Assembly: GCF_022682495.2 (NCBI RefSeq)
Contig: NC_071397.1
Location: 14,103,082 to 14,167,081, forward strand
Direction of reading: 5' to 3'
Source: Desmodus rotundus
Lineage: Eukaryota > Chordata > Mammalia > Chiroptera > Phyllostomidae
DNA length: 64,000 nt
Under the pieces are notes generated by a model that saw only the letters and a program-made list of their open reading frames with translations, made no database searches and was not told where the DNA came from. This document shows, in pieces, positions 22,196 through 32,970 of this stretch; position 1 is the first letter of the stretch, and each line of letters starts with the position of its first letter. The translations under genes and the position numbers were made by a program.

Positions 22196-23790
22196 TTTAG
22201 AATTATATTTTTATAGACTTTTTCAGGATGCTTTTTCATTCATTCTTCACATTTTCATTTCTCTGGAGGAAGAAGAGTAGAGGTAGAAAACCTCTAGAAT
22301 TTCTCTTTACACCTTACTTTGTTTCTCTCCATGGCAGAGAAAGGCTTTATCTGGTTGGTTACATTAGGAAAGGAGTTACCCAATACCAACATGTAAGGCA
22401 GGTCTGTGCTTTCCTTTCTGGGCAATCGGACTGCAAGCTTCACAGGTTCACCCCCCTGCCTCCTCACTTCCTGCCCACCGAGGCAGGCCTTCTCCCTGCG
22501 GGGAGACCTTGTGTGTCTGGCTGCTTTGTCTGTCCATAGGTGGGGACAGGAAAGAAGAGTAGGAAGGACATTTGAATGATTTCCAGGAGATATTCTCCAA
22601 AACAGTTTTATCATGAATAAACCTAATGCTTAGATTGTTCTGACTCTTGTATCTACCTCTCAATTGGTTCAAAGCTAAGGGGGGCATAGAAGGATGATTA
22701 ATTGCTTTAATTTAAGCTTCAGTAAATGTAGGTAGAGGGGAATAATGGATATTAGACAAGCAATTAAGAGTTTCTGCCATACCCCAATTTTTTAAAACTT
22801 TTTTTTTTGGACAAAATGTTTCATTTCTGCTGGAAATAAGTAACTATGTTTCCAACTCCTTTTGGGATACAGTTAACAAATAAAATTGAAAGTTATTTAA
22901 AGTGTAAACCATGATGATTTGATATACATATATAGTGAAAGGATTCCTCCCATCAATTCCATTAATGCATTTATTGCCATACATATTTCTTTTTTTTTTT
23001 TGCATGTGAGAACATTTAAGTTCCACTCTTGTAGCAAATTTCAACTTCTTCTAAAGTGTTTTGTGCAGTTTAAACTGGAAAATACATGAAAATAAGCAGT
23101 TACATTTGGCTGATTATAAAGGATCAAACTACCATATGAAATTACTAACATTTGGCTACTTTATTTACAAAATAGCAATTTGATATAGAAACAAACTATC
23201 ACAAAAAAGATTATAAGAAGAACAGTTTGAAAATGCTTCCTTTTCAACTGGCATTAAATTAGTCTTCTATTATGTGGTATTATTTAAATGATAAATCTCT
23301 CCATCTATACTCTGAAAATTATTTCTATGTGGCATATAAATTTAGGAATAATGTAAGTGTATAATTTCATCTAAGTTGTTTTTGAGATAACTACAGGGTG
23401 TCATTAGTTAATCACTTTCACTCTTCTGTATGCCAGGTAAATTAGAGCAAATAGGCAATATATTTTAGGCTGAACTGCTATGGAATAAACTATAATGTTT
23501 TGCTCCAGTTTTGGCCCTAACAACCTCTATAAACTTTCAAAGGGAGCATTTTTAGTCAAAATAATCTATAGCATGCCATGCAATGGTTTCATATTTGATA
23601 ACAATAAGGGAGAATCTACAGTGTTAGCTATGAAAGTTTTGCCAATTTGCCTTTTTACTTTATAAGGTAGATGATTTGTATTAGTGACAAAAAGATATTT
23701 TATACATGCAAGGACTTATAAACTATGCCACACATGCAGTTTCCTTGGAAAATAAATTTATTGAAGGTTTATCCTAGGCCACTGTATAAT
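22196..23790. other. Unassigned DNA
   Basis: No named repeat or gene. A GC-richer patch at 22240-22690 carries overlapping frames on both strands (up to 106 codons) with no protein features; the rest is AT-rich. Confidence 0.45.
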
Positions 23791-23795
23791 TTTTA

Positions 23796-24220
23796 TATTA
23801 TTATATAGTGTGTAGCTGTCATACCAATTACCACCAGCTTGGATGCTTAAAGCAACAGAAGTTTATTCTCTCACAGTTCTGGGGCCAAAAGTCTAAAATA
23901 GAGGTGTCTGAAGAACTGCACTCATTCTGGAGATGCTAAGGGAGGCTTCTCTGCCTCTTTCAGCTTCAGGTTTCCCCAGGGGCCCCTCGTGGCTGCATCA
24001 CTACGGTCTCTGCGTCTGCCTTCTTATGAACTTCTGGTCTACCCTTAGTCTGCTGTCTCCTGTAAGAACACATGCAATCAGATTTAGGCTCCCAAATAAT
24101 CCCAAATAATCCGGGATGATCTCACCTCACTATCCTAAATGTAATTATATGTGCAAAGACCCCTTTTTTCCAAATAAGGTCAAAGTCCCAACTACAAGAA
24201 ATATATTTTTCAAGTACATC
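23796..24220 (-). mobile_element. MLT1-type MaLR LTR
   Basis: Antisense ERVL-MaLR LTR. On the plus strand: CATACCAATTACCACCAGC, TTGGATGCTTAAAGCAACAG, AAGTTTATTCTCTCACAGTT (reverse of the AATAAA polyadenylation region), CTGGGGCCAAAAGTC, GTGGCTGCATCACTACGG, CTTATATG-like and AATTATATGTGCAAAGACCCC with CAAATAAGGTCAAAG. The far end (LTR 5' terminus) is degraded. Solo; no internal region adjoins. Confidence 0.85.
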
Positions 24221-26185
24221 ATTTAATCTACTACATAAATAGAAAAGATTAAATATGCAATTAAAGAAATAGTTTGTTTTATAGTTAGTGAAAATTAAAA
24301 ATGTTTCCACAAACTTGTGAAATGACAGTAGCATAACCATGACAATCAGTATCATTCAGGATTTGATATAAATGTATTTAATTAATCAGCAACAAACTAG
24401 CCTCAGCCAACATGCTTTCTTAAGTCATTCAATTAATGGTAGCCCCTGAATCCTGAAAGTCGGCCATTTAGGAAAAATCTAATACCAATGAAAACACCAA
24501 CCATGAAAAATATTCCCACCTGAGTAACCTCACCTCTAAAAGAGATGTCAGCCTACTAATATCTCTGGAAGTCCATGAGTTCTTGAACTCCAAGCTTCCC
24601 TAAGATCGAAAGTATATGAACAGTTTTATCTGCTCAATAAAACCATTCCTGATTAGCCTAGATTTTCCATACAACAGTTAACAATGAATTCCAGTTTTTC
24701 TTTTTTTTTCTGATCTTCATTGAGAGTCTCATCACCTTTTGACACTATCATTCTAATACCTTTACATTTTTTTTCACATCCCAACTCAGTGATATGAATC
24801 TATCTTTTTAAAAGATTTAATTTTATAGCATTACATTCAATACTCTTCGCCTCCCCCTCTATTTATTTTAAATCACATTGCTTTAGATCTGTCTCATAAA
24901 TAGCATATGGGTTATCTTTCTTACCCTTGTGTTCCATAAAATGAAATATTCTTTTGCTAAGAATAAAAATATTTTTATTTTTTGTTTCATAAAGTGAAAG
25001 CTTTCAAATTAGGCATCCTATTTAGTATATTTTTAAAATCCTATGTTGTTGGATATGTAAGCCAAGGAGAACTACTTTATCCTCATTTTTTTATGACAGA
25101 AATTTTACTTCTAAAATAGAAGAGTTTTTGAGTGCAGTTCGATTAGAAAAAGGCTTAAGAGTGTGTAGCTTCTCTGATTCTTCCTCAGAACAATATTTAG
25201 AACATGTTTTCCTTCTCCTCCTTCAGAGATAATTCAGCCTAGTTTTTGCAAGAGGCCTGAGGAGGGGAGGCCTTAGATGTTGTAAAAAATAGCTTGTGTG
25301 ACAGGACCTGAATATTCAAAAGATAATGTAATAATCTTTTCTTTTTTTTTTTTTAAGGAAAGATCAACCTTGATTTCCTTTTAGTGAAGTATATCGTAAG
25401 TCTTCAAAAAAAAAAAAAAAGCCTACATACCTGGTTATCACCTTCACATTACAATAATTTAATTTTTGACTTTAATATATTTGGTACATATATTTTTCAA
25501 GACATCTTATTTTATATAATTGCTTATCATAGGAAAGGTATCTTGGTTTTCAAAACTAAAACTTGTCAAAAAAGAAAAAAACATAATGTTTCTAAGAAAA
25601 AAAATGTATTACTCCATTTTGAGCTATACTTTGCTCAATTATATTTTCTATTTTCTCTATTATAGCTGTTCCTGCAATGAAACTTCCAGGCTCCTTGAAA
25701 ATGCGGTTATTAAGATTCTCAGAATGCAGACCCACAGGCACTGCAGGCAGTTCCAGAGAAGTCTATTCTGGTTATAATACACATAGAGGTTCCTGAAATC
25801 TCCTCGTTTGTGTAATATACTGACAAAAACCCAAACAGCTGAAAATGGCTCCAGAATTCTGCTGTCTGTTGTGCCACAAGTGTTAGGTCAGTAACATGAC
25901 CCAACTGTGAGGCTACTGTTGAGATCAATTCAGTAAATCGCACCTAACCCACCAGGACACATCCTGATATTAGTAATTCTCCCTGGCTTGCTTCTTCCCT
26001 CTGCATTCTACCCGTTTAGGTATGCTGGCCTTCTTTATCATTTATAATATGTAACAATGTAGTTTTGTGCCTGAGCACATACATGGGTTCTAATTTGGAT
26101 AATAATCATGCTGTCACCATATGGTAGAGCTTATTTTTTACCATGAGCTGATAAGTGTCCGTCATGTTTTATTTCAGAAATGACA
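24221..26185. other. Unassigned AT-rich DNA
   Basis: About 2 kb with no recognised gene or named repeat. A 13-base T run (25342-25354) and a 15-base A run (25406-25420) lie about 50 bp apart. CCCAAATAAT is tandemly repeated near 24092. Confidence 0.5.
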
Positions 26186-26186
26186 G

Positions 26187-26295
26187 CACTGGGTGGTGTG
26201 GCGCAGCGCATTGAGCGCCGGCCTGCACACTGAGAGGTGGCCGGTTCAATCACTAGTCAGGGCACATGCATGGGTTGCGGCCCAGGTCTCCAGTC
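26187..26295 (+). mobile_element. VES SINE, tail missing
   Basis: Sense VES head: CACTGGGTGGTGTGGCGCAG, CGCATTGAGCGCCGGCCTG, B-box region GGCCGGTTCAATCACTAG, then GTCAGGGCACATGCATGG and GTTGCGGCCCAGGTCTCCAG. The TCTC-rich body and A tail are absent, so the copy was truncated or deleted at about 26295. It keeps GAGCGCCGGCCTG, a motif of young VES copies. Confidence 0.88.
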
Positions 26296-27120
26296 TGAAT
26301 TACAAATGAAGCAATAGGAGGCAATAATGAGAAAGGATAGGGCAGTGAATTTTATTAAGTTTTTCCAATGGCATATGATATTTGTGCTAGAAAATCCTGG
26401 AAGGATCAGATCTCCCCTTCAATGAAAAGGAAACTTGTTGAATGTTCCACAGATAGAGCCTCAAAACTTAGCTGCCCCTCTGTCCTTGGCCAGCGCTCAT
26501 TGCTGAAGAAGAAAGCCAGGATTCTTCAGGCAAAGGCTGTCACCTTTACATAGGGAGAGGAAAGGGCAGGCTGAAGCTACAAGCATCTGCGTCACCTTTC
26601 ACACCATGGGAGTGGATAATAATAGAGGGAGAGCATTCGAGGAAGAGCACACAGGGAAGAGAAGACAAAAATAAAGAACAAACAAACAAAAAACAATGGA
26701 CGGTCTATATAAGCAAAGAATCATATTTGTTACTCTATGAATAGAAGACTCAGCTTTGTTCCTGCGTGAGGGTGGAAAAATGATAGTAGTGCTCTGTCTC
26801 AGGGTCAGTTTCTGCATTAAACGTTTTAATTGGCCTCAGTGAAAGGCCTCGAGCAATAGGAAATATCATGTGCTACCTCACAAAGATTTGAGAGAGCATA
26901 ACACCGTCAGGCAGTCTGTCCAGTGTTCTGAGAGCGGGATGGAGATCAGTCAGTGCCAATTTCTAATCAGAAAAACAAGAACATGCAAAATGGCAACATC
27001 GGAAGGATATGGGCCAGGTGGGCCTCTTTGCCCCTAGGAGTCATTTTTTTAATTTTATTCTAACGAGCTAATCATTTTCAATTTATGCCAAAATACTTTC
27101 CAAAAATCTGTTTTTGTATT
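26296..27120. other. Unassigned DNA
   Basis: Nothing recognised; no gene-like frame. Confidence 0.45.
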
Positions 27121-27124
27121 TATT

Positions 27125-27290
27125 TCCTTCCTATAAAATAGAGATAGTAACATTTAACTTGTATAATTGCTCTGAGGGTTGAGTGATATAATACATGTGA
27201 AGTGCACAGAGTGTTTGTACCATGTCATATTTATGTTTACATGCTGCCACAGTTACAATTGTTACTGTTACTTCTACTACTACTTCATTT
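27125..27290 (+). repeat. MIR SINE, 3' half
   Basis: CTATAAAATAGAGATAGTAAC, TTGCTCTGAGGGTTGAGTG, ATATAATACATGTGAAGTGC and ACAGAGTGTTTGTACC follow the MIR order (ctgtaaaatggggataata ... gttgtgaggattaaatgag ... catgtaaagcgcttagcacagtgcctggc). Confidence 0.7.
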
Positions 27291-27835
27291 CAGTTCCGGT
27301 GCAGGTCCCTCACACACTATAAAAAGCAGAAGACATCTCTTCACACCTCCAGGAGCTCATTGACGTGAGAGAGAGATCTTATAAATCGTTAATACATGCT
27401 TTAAGAGTCATCCGGAAACATTGCTGTGAAAAGACAGTGAGGAAAGTCGCCATATGTTTTAAAGAAGTAAAAGCTCCAATGGGGAGACATCATTTGAACA
27501 AGGGCTTTGAATGATGACTGAAACGCATTGCATGAGGGAACAGTGAGTGCAGATACACAAATGTACCAGAAAGCCTGACACACTCGCCGTGCCAGAGACA
27601 GCTGACACGGCTGCAGTACAAGGTTAATGACAGGAAATGAGCTATGTGCACATGGACAGATTTCTTGGTGGCAGAAATAAGATTAACTCGAGCTATTTAA
27701 AAGAGAAAGAATTCTATTAGAGAATATTATGTGTAATGTAGTGTCTAGGAGGGTCAGGAGTAAAGTTTACATTCTATACAGTTAGCAGTGCAGCAACTGG
27801 GGAAAGTAACTGGGATGGGTTTCATCCATCCATTT
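27291..27835. other. Unassigned, part may be an ancient repeat
   Basis: CTCCAGGAGCTCATTGACG and GAGGGAACAGTGAGTGCAG resemble a common old mammalian repeat (aggagctcacagtc ... gagggaacagcatgtgcaaa). No firm family. Confidence 0.3.
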
Positions 27836-27920
27836 CAGAACTGCTTTTTAAAAAATTAAAAAAAAATCTTTATTGTTGGTCAATTACAGTTGTCTACATT
27901 CCCCACCCAGACCTGCTTTT
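27836..27920 (-). mobile_element. Micro L1 insertion (about 59 bp) with target duplication
   Basis: Insert 27849-27907: an A/T-rich tail then CTTTATTGTTGGTCAATTAC and AGTTGTCTACATTCCCC, the extreme 3' end of bat L1 in antisense. It is flanked by CAGAACTGCTTTT (27836-27848) and CAGACCTGCTTTT (27908-27920), a 13-bp target duplication with one mismatch. A severely 5'-truncated L1 copy. Confidence 0.85.
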
Positions 27921-27922
27921 AA

Positions 27923-28740
27923 AGTTTACTTGGGTGATAGCCATTCTGATAGGTGTGAGGTGATATTTCATTGTGGTTTTAATTTGCATCTCTAATCAAC
28001 AAACAACAAGTGCTGGTGAGGAGTACCGAAAAGGGAACCCTAGTGCACTGTTGGTGGGAATGCAGACTGGTGCAGCCACTGTGGAAAACAGTATGGAATT
28101 TCCTCAAAAAATTAAAAATGGAGCTGCTTTTGACTCAGTGATTCCACTATTTGGAATATACCCTAAGAGTCCTGAAACACCAATTCAAAAAACAAACAAA
28201 CAAACAAACTGTGCTCCCTTATGTTCATAGCAGGGTTCTTTACAATAGCCAAGTGCTGGAAACAGCCTAAGTGCCCATCAGGAAATGAATGGATCAAAAA
28301 ACTGTGGTACATTTACACAATAAAATACTTTGCAGCAGAAAGAAAGAAGGAACTTACCTTTTGTGATGGCATGGATGGAACTGGAGAATATTATGCTAAG
28401 TGAAATAAGTCAGGGAGTGAAAGTCAAATACCATATGATCTCACGTATAAGAGGAATCTAATGAACAAAATAAACGAACGAGCACAATAGACCCAGAGAC
28501 ACGGAAACATGGAACAGACTAACAGCAGCCAGAGTGGAGGGGGGAGAGGGATAATGGTGGAAAGAGGGGAAAGGATTAGTCAAAGAACATGTATGAATGA
28601 CCCATGGACATGGACAACACTGTGGGGATTGACTGTGGGTGTGGAGGGTGGGCTGGGCAGAGGAGGGCAAAGGGGGCAACATTGGGACAACTGTAATAGA
28701 GTAACAATAAAAAACAATAAAAATAGTTTACTTGGATGAT
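27923..28740 (+). mobile_element. 5'-inverted, 5'-truncated L1 with target duplication
   Basis: Flanks AGTTTACTTGGGTGAT (27923-27938) and AGTTTACTTGGATGAT (28725-28740) are a 16-bp target duplication with one mismatch. Just inside, about 27939-27993 is ORF2 sequence in inverted orientation (CCATTCTGATAGGTGTGAGG, GTTTTAATTTGCATCTC). At about 27994 it switches to sense (ATCAACAAACAACAAGTGCT) and continues through the ORF2 end and 3' UTR: GCACTGTTGGTGGGAATGC, CATAGCAGGGTTCTTTAC, GGGGATTGACTGTGGGTG, ending AACAATAAAAAACAATAAAAA. Such a 5' inversion is the known twin-priming product. The ORF2 end is frameshifted and inactive. Confidence 0.93.
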
Positions 28741-29485
28741 CCGAACAGTTTCCTTGAGTAGGACAAGAGTGTCCTTTGCTCGGGGATAGTTCATCCTTTC
28801 TGTCAGGGCATGGCTCCTCTGTGCTCTGCACTGAATGCCTGGGGTGCTCACTAATCAATCTGTGCTCAGCTCAGTGGAGAGGAACCACCTTTATTCTCTG
28901 TGCTCTGGGAATTGTTTGGCTTCTACCCTCCAGTTTCGTCTTTTATCAGCTTTGCAGAGTTTAATGCTATAGATATGCAGCCTTTTTCTAAGCAAATTCT
29001 AAAAAGGACCCTATACAGATTTCTGGGATATTTTTTCTGAATATCTCCTTCGTTTCTGGAGCTCTGCCCTACGTGGTCCAGTCACTTCAGCTCCACGATG
29101 TCCAGTCGCCCCAAACTCCTGTTCACATCACCTGAGTTTACATCCCAGGGTCAGGATGGGACCCTTCTCCCTTGGTTCCTCATCTCAAAATCACTTCCAG
29201 GAAAAAATAGGGATATAATAAGGCTCTTCCATTTCTGTTGTCTCTGTTCACTTCCTACTTTACCTGCTGTCAGATCTCTGGTGGGTATTTTTCCCCAATT
29301 TTAATAGTTGTTCATAGGGAAGAATAAATCTGCTTTTTCTTCCTGCACTATAGCCTAAAATAAAAGCTCTTCAGGGAATATTTTGAATTTTCTTTTTGCC
29401 TTAGGTCTAAAAAATACATAAGAGGGGGAAGGTATTTCCAAAGTCCATTCCATTGAACACCTGCTTCATAATTTCTGGGATTGAT
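28741..29485. other. Unassigned DNA
   Basis: Nothing recognised; no gene-like frame. Confidence 0.45.
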
Positions 29486-29487
29486 TA

Positions 29488-29600
29488 TTAAAATTCTGAT
29501 TCCTCCACTCTACCCTAATCTAATCAAAATCCCCAGGAATGAGTCTATATTCTGAACAAGCTTCCCCAACTTGTTATTAGGCAGAATTAGGATTACAAAC
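29488..29600. repeat. MER5-like hAT-Charlie MITE fragment (possible)
   Basis: TTCTGATTCCTCCACTCTACC, CTAATCAAAATCCCCAGG and CAAGCTTCCCCAACTTGTTATT resemble the MER5 interior (ctactgaatcagaatctctggg ... aacaagccctccaggtgatt). The terminal CAGTGGTTCTCAA motifs are missing. Confidence 0.35.
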
Positions 29601-30430
29601 CCCTAGAACAGGATTTAGGTAAGCAAATACATGGTTTATAATTGCTCTACATGTGCCATATGAAATGTGTGCAGTTTATTAAAATATCAGAGCAATTAAT
29701 GAACTTGGATTTTGAACATCCTAATTGGGAGGCTATAAGTCAAAATGCCAGGTGCCTCTTAGCCAGATTGCTCATTATGGGATTTAGGTGGTTGTAAAAT
29801 ATCACTTTTGGAGATGGTCTAACATGAAAGAAAGTTTGTTTCATGAAATTTTCAGTCCACTGTGTGTGATGTGGTCTGACGTGCTCCCATGAAACTGGAA
29901 GGCGTTATGAGGGGAAAACTCATCATGAGCAACTACCTGGTTTGTGGAAGTCATCCAAACACTGAGGGTGCTGAGGCAAGAACTCAAGAGAAAAATGCCA
30001 AGTGTTGCTGACAGGTGAGTTTGGGGAGGTGGAATAATGAAGAGTAATACTACAGCAAAAGGCAAAGAAAGCAAAATTAGGGGGCTCTAGTAGTCAGACA
30101 TTATTCTTAAACCATCTGAGGAAGGTCAGGAGGCATCCGAAATAACCTTGCCGATGTTATACTTGGTTCTGAGTAAGACTTGCAAGTAATATGATGTCAT
30201 TTCAGATTAAGTGAGATAGATTAATATTGCCTCATGTCTTCCTTTTAAGAAGAAAAAAGTAAAGAATAATCCCTGGTAGAAGATGAGTAGAATCTGGCTT
30301 AGCTCTCTCCTCATATTCTCTTATTCAGAATATTGGTTTCGGCCAAATGGTGTTTGGGAAATATTTCAGGTGACTGCCACCTTAAATAATGCTTCCGAAA
30401 TCACTTTCCTTTTCTATATGTATTTTTTTT
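29601..30430. other. Unassigned DNA
   Basis: Nothing recognised. Confidence 0.45.
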
Positions 30431-30435
30431 AATGT

Positions 30436-30642
30436 TACTGTATTTTTCGGACTATAAGACACACTTCCCTCCCCAAATTTGGGGGGTGGGTAACGGGAGT
30501 GCGTCTTAGAGTCTGAATGTAGCTTAGCTGGCTCACTAGGGGTGGGGGCGGCAGTGGAGCGGGGTTTTTTCCCTATTTTCCTCCTCTAAAACTTAGGTAT
30601 TTCGTATGGTCTGGTGCATCCTATAGTCCAAAAAATACGGTA
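30436..30642. mobile_element. TA-flanked MITE, 207 bp
   Basis: Terminal inverted repeats: CTGTATTTTTCGGACTATAA at the left and, read on the lower strand, CCGTATTTTTTGGACTATAG at the right, each bounded by TA (30436-30437, 30641-30642), the target site of Tc1/mariner elements. A second inverted pair lies inside the left half: AAGACACACTTCCCTCCCC against GGGAGTGCGTCTTAGAGTC. No coding capacity, so it would have depended on another element's transposase. Superfamily inferred from the TA site only. Confidence 0.8.
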
Positions 30643-31295
30643 AATGTCCATGTAAAAGTATACCATTTCTTTTTCATAGTAAAATTGTTGATTCGAGGTG
30701 GAAGGTTGCAGAATTAAAGGACATGATGATGCTATCAACTTTTGCTTTCAGCATTTTTAGGTTGAAATTGGGTGTTTTCACCTGTTTATTGTGAGGGTGA
30801 GAAGTAGAATGGTGTGTTTGCTACCTCAGCCTTTGAGAGCTGTCTGCTGATTATGCTGAGCCCTTGAAAATGACCTCCATGTAGCACTTACTTTAATTCC
30901 AGTCTTTTGACTCACTTCACCCCACCCTGCTTGACCCCCATCTGAGGAACATTCAACATGCAAACCATCCCTCATGAGGCAATTGCGGAATGGGAATGAT
31001 GGGACCATCACCACATCATCTCTGTGCCAAGGGGGGAAAATTAAACGTGTGCCGTATTTTCCCTGAGTCAGTAGCACGGTTTGAAAAGCAACGTGGTTTG
31101 AGCGACTGCAGAGAGAGATGCTGAAGGAGGAGGACAAAGATTTATCACAACTTCTTGTTAAGTTTCTCATGTAAAATAATTTATTTTCTACATATTTGAG
31201 TTCTGCTTTACCTCAACAGGCACTGTAGACAAAATAGATATTGCTATTTTCCCCTCTACATCTGCCTACTTGGACTAGTCATTCTTTATTTGTAT
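30643..31295. other. Unassigned DNA
   Basis: Nothing recognised. A 114-codon minus frame (30826-31170) has no protein features. Confidence 0.45.
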
Positions 31296-31299
31296 AATT

Positions 31300-31930
31300 C
31301 AATTTTAATTTTAGAATAGGTATAGACTTACTAAAAAGTTGTGAAGAGAATTCAGGGAGGTCTGCACACCCTGTGCTTGGTTTTCCCTGTTGATGACATT
31401 TTATGTAACTGTGGTTCAGTTGTCACAACTAATGAACCGATAGTAATGCATTATTATTGACCAAGTTCCATAGTTCCTTTCTTAGTTTTACCTAAAGCCT
31501 ATTTTCTGTCCTAGGGTTCCATTCAAGGCACCATAGCCCATTGGGTTGTCACGTGTCCTCAGGCTCCTCTGGACCAGCGACCTTCAACCTTTTTCATGCC
31601 ATGGCACACCAACTAAGCACTAAATTCTGCAGCACACCAAAAAATATAATTTTTTGCTGATATGACAAAAGATATGTATAATTTTGATTCACTCACACCA
31701 GATGACTATTGTTGTGTTGGCTGTTGTCATTTTTTAGTTTGACAATCTAAGGGGAAAGAGGTCAAGTACCCCTGACTAATAATCAGGTATTACATGTTTA
31801 CAAAATTCTCGTGACACACATGGCACACAGGTTGAAAATTGCTGCTGTAAACTGTAACAGTTTTTAAGTATTTTCTAGGTTTTCATGACTTAGTCATTCT
31901 TTTAGGATGAATTATTAATTTACTGGTCAA
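31300..31930 (-). mobile_element. Old L1M 3' UTR, split by a hAT MITE
   Basis: Antisense L1M 3' UTR: AATAGGTATAGACTTAC, AGTTGTGAAGAGAATTCAGG, GACATTTTATGTAACTGTGG, TGACCAAGTTCCATAGTTCC, GGGTTCCATTCAAGGCACC, GTTGTCACGTGTCCTCAGGC. After the hAT element (31575-31844) it resumes with ACTGTAACAGTTTTTAAG and TTTTCATGACTTAGTC. The two parts join smoothly if the hAT copy and one target duplication are removed. Confidence 0.75.
31567..31852. mobile_element. Non-autonomous hAT element (MITE)
   Basis: Terminal inverted repeats CAGCGACCTTCAACC (31575-31589) and, lower strand of the right end, CAGCAATTTTCAACC (ending 31844). Flanked by 8-bp sequences CTCTGGAC (31567-31574) and CTGTAAAC (31845-31852), 5 of 8 identical; the left one fits the hAT target preference nTCTAGAn. 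Interior: CATGCCATGGCACACCAAC, TTCTGCAGCACACCAAAA, GACACACATGGCACACAGG. No transposase. Confidence 0.82.
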
Positions 31931-32845
31931 GCAAAAGGCAATGGAATAAAATATAAAATAATATAAATAAAAATAATGTAAGTATATAAATGTAAAGGAG
32001 AAAAGTCAATTGATTTTTAAAAAAGACTGGAAATATCTTTGGTTGACCTATAGTATATCAAAGCTTGGATTTTTGAGAAAATAGAGACAATGCTCAGTAC
32101 TCTGATTTATTTAGGTAGGTTCTGGATTGCCTCTTAAAATGGAATTTTTTGGCGACTCTGTATATACAGTTCCCACAGTGGAAAAAAGTCTGAAAACACT
32201 GTTTTCCCTCCTAACATGTGAGCTTTCTGGATCAATACCATTTAAATTGATAATTCAACTACAAAGCATGATCTTGAAGGGTAGTGTGCTATTCTATTTA
32301 AGAATAAATTGTTTATGGAAACAATGAACTAGTATGATATTAACATTCCTCTTAAAGGTATATCTCTGCCTACTCAGTACTTATAGCAACCTCTTGAACC
32401 AGGGAAAATACCAAAATATTATAATCAGTTCTCTATTAAGAATCTAATATAATGTTGGTACCTTAGTAAGAAATGTTTAAATTGATGTCTATGTAAAAGC
32501 AGAGTTTTTTGTATTTTAACATCATTTGCAAGGTAAGTGAGGGGTGGGTACAAAGGAATTGGGGAGTAAATCAAATAGGGGAAAGGGAGTGGGAAAGAGG
32601 GAGCCCAGGCAACGCTTGTAATCTCTGACTTCATGGTTACAAGGAAAAAAAAATGATGAAGACAGGTGTTGGATGCTATAATTCTCTTTAATGTTGTGAT
32701 TCTTTTTCAAATCAAGAACTCATATTGCCTTGCTCTTGTGTTTGGTCCTTTGGCCAAACATTTCTCTGAATCTCCTTTATTATAACCCAAATCAGGGTTT
32801 CACAGATCAGCCTCTATGCCCTCCTGTGGTATTCTGGACTCGGAG
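31931..32845. other. Unassigned AT-rich DNA
   Basis: Nothing recognised. Confidence 0.45.
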
Positions 32846-32849
32846 AAGA

Positions 32850-32970
32850 TTCAGGCACCAGACAGCCTGGGTTCATGTTCTACTCCAGCTATGTACTAAC
32901 TATTGATTCATTGGCAACCTCTTTGATCCCGTTGAGTCTGAATCCCTAACACGAAGCTGTGTAATGACCA
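32850..32970 (+). repeat. MIR SINE fragment
   Basis: GATTCAGGCACCAGACAGCC, TGGGTTCATGTTCTACTCC and GCTATGTACTAACTATTG follow the MIR core (gagtcaggcagcctgggttcaaatcctggctctgccacttactagctgtg). Confidence 0.65.

Noticed and set aside
25342..25420. T13 ... A15 inverted pair as a hairpin or SINE boundary
   Set aside because: Homopolymer runs pair trivially, and no SINE sequence or target duplication lies between or beside them.
28503..28858. Overlapping frames on both strands near an L1 tail
   Set aside because: They read through L1 3' UTR sequence and flanking DNA; not coding.
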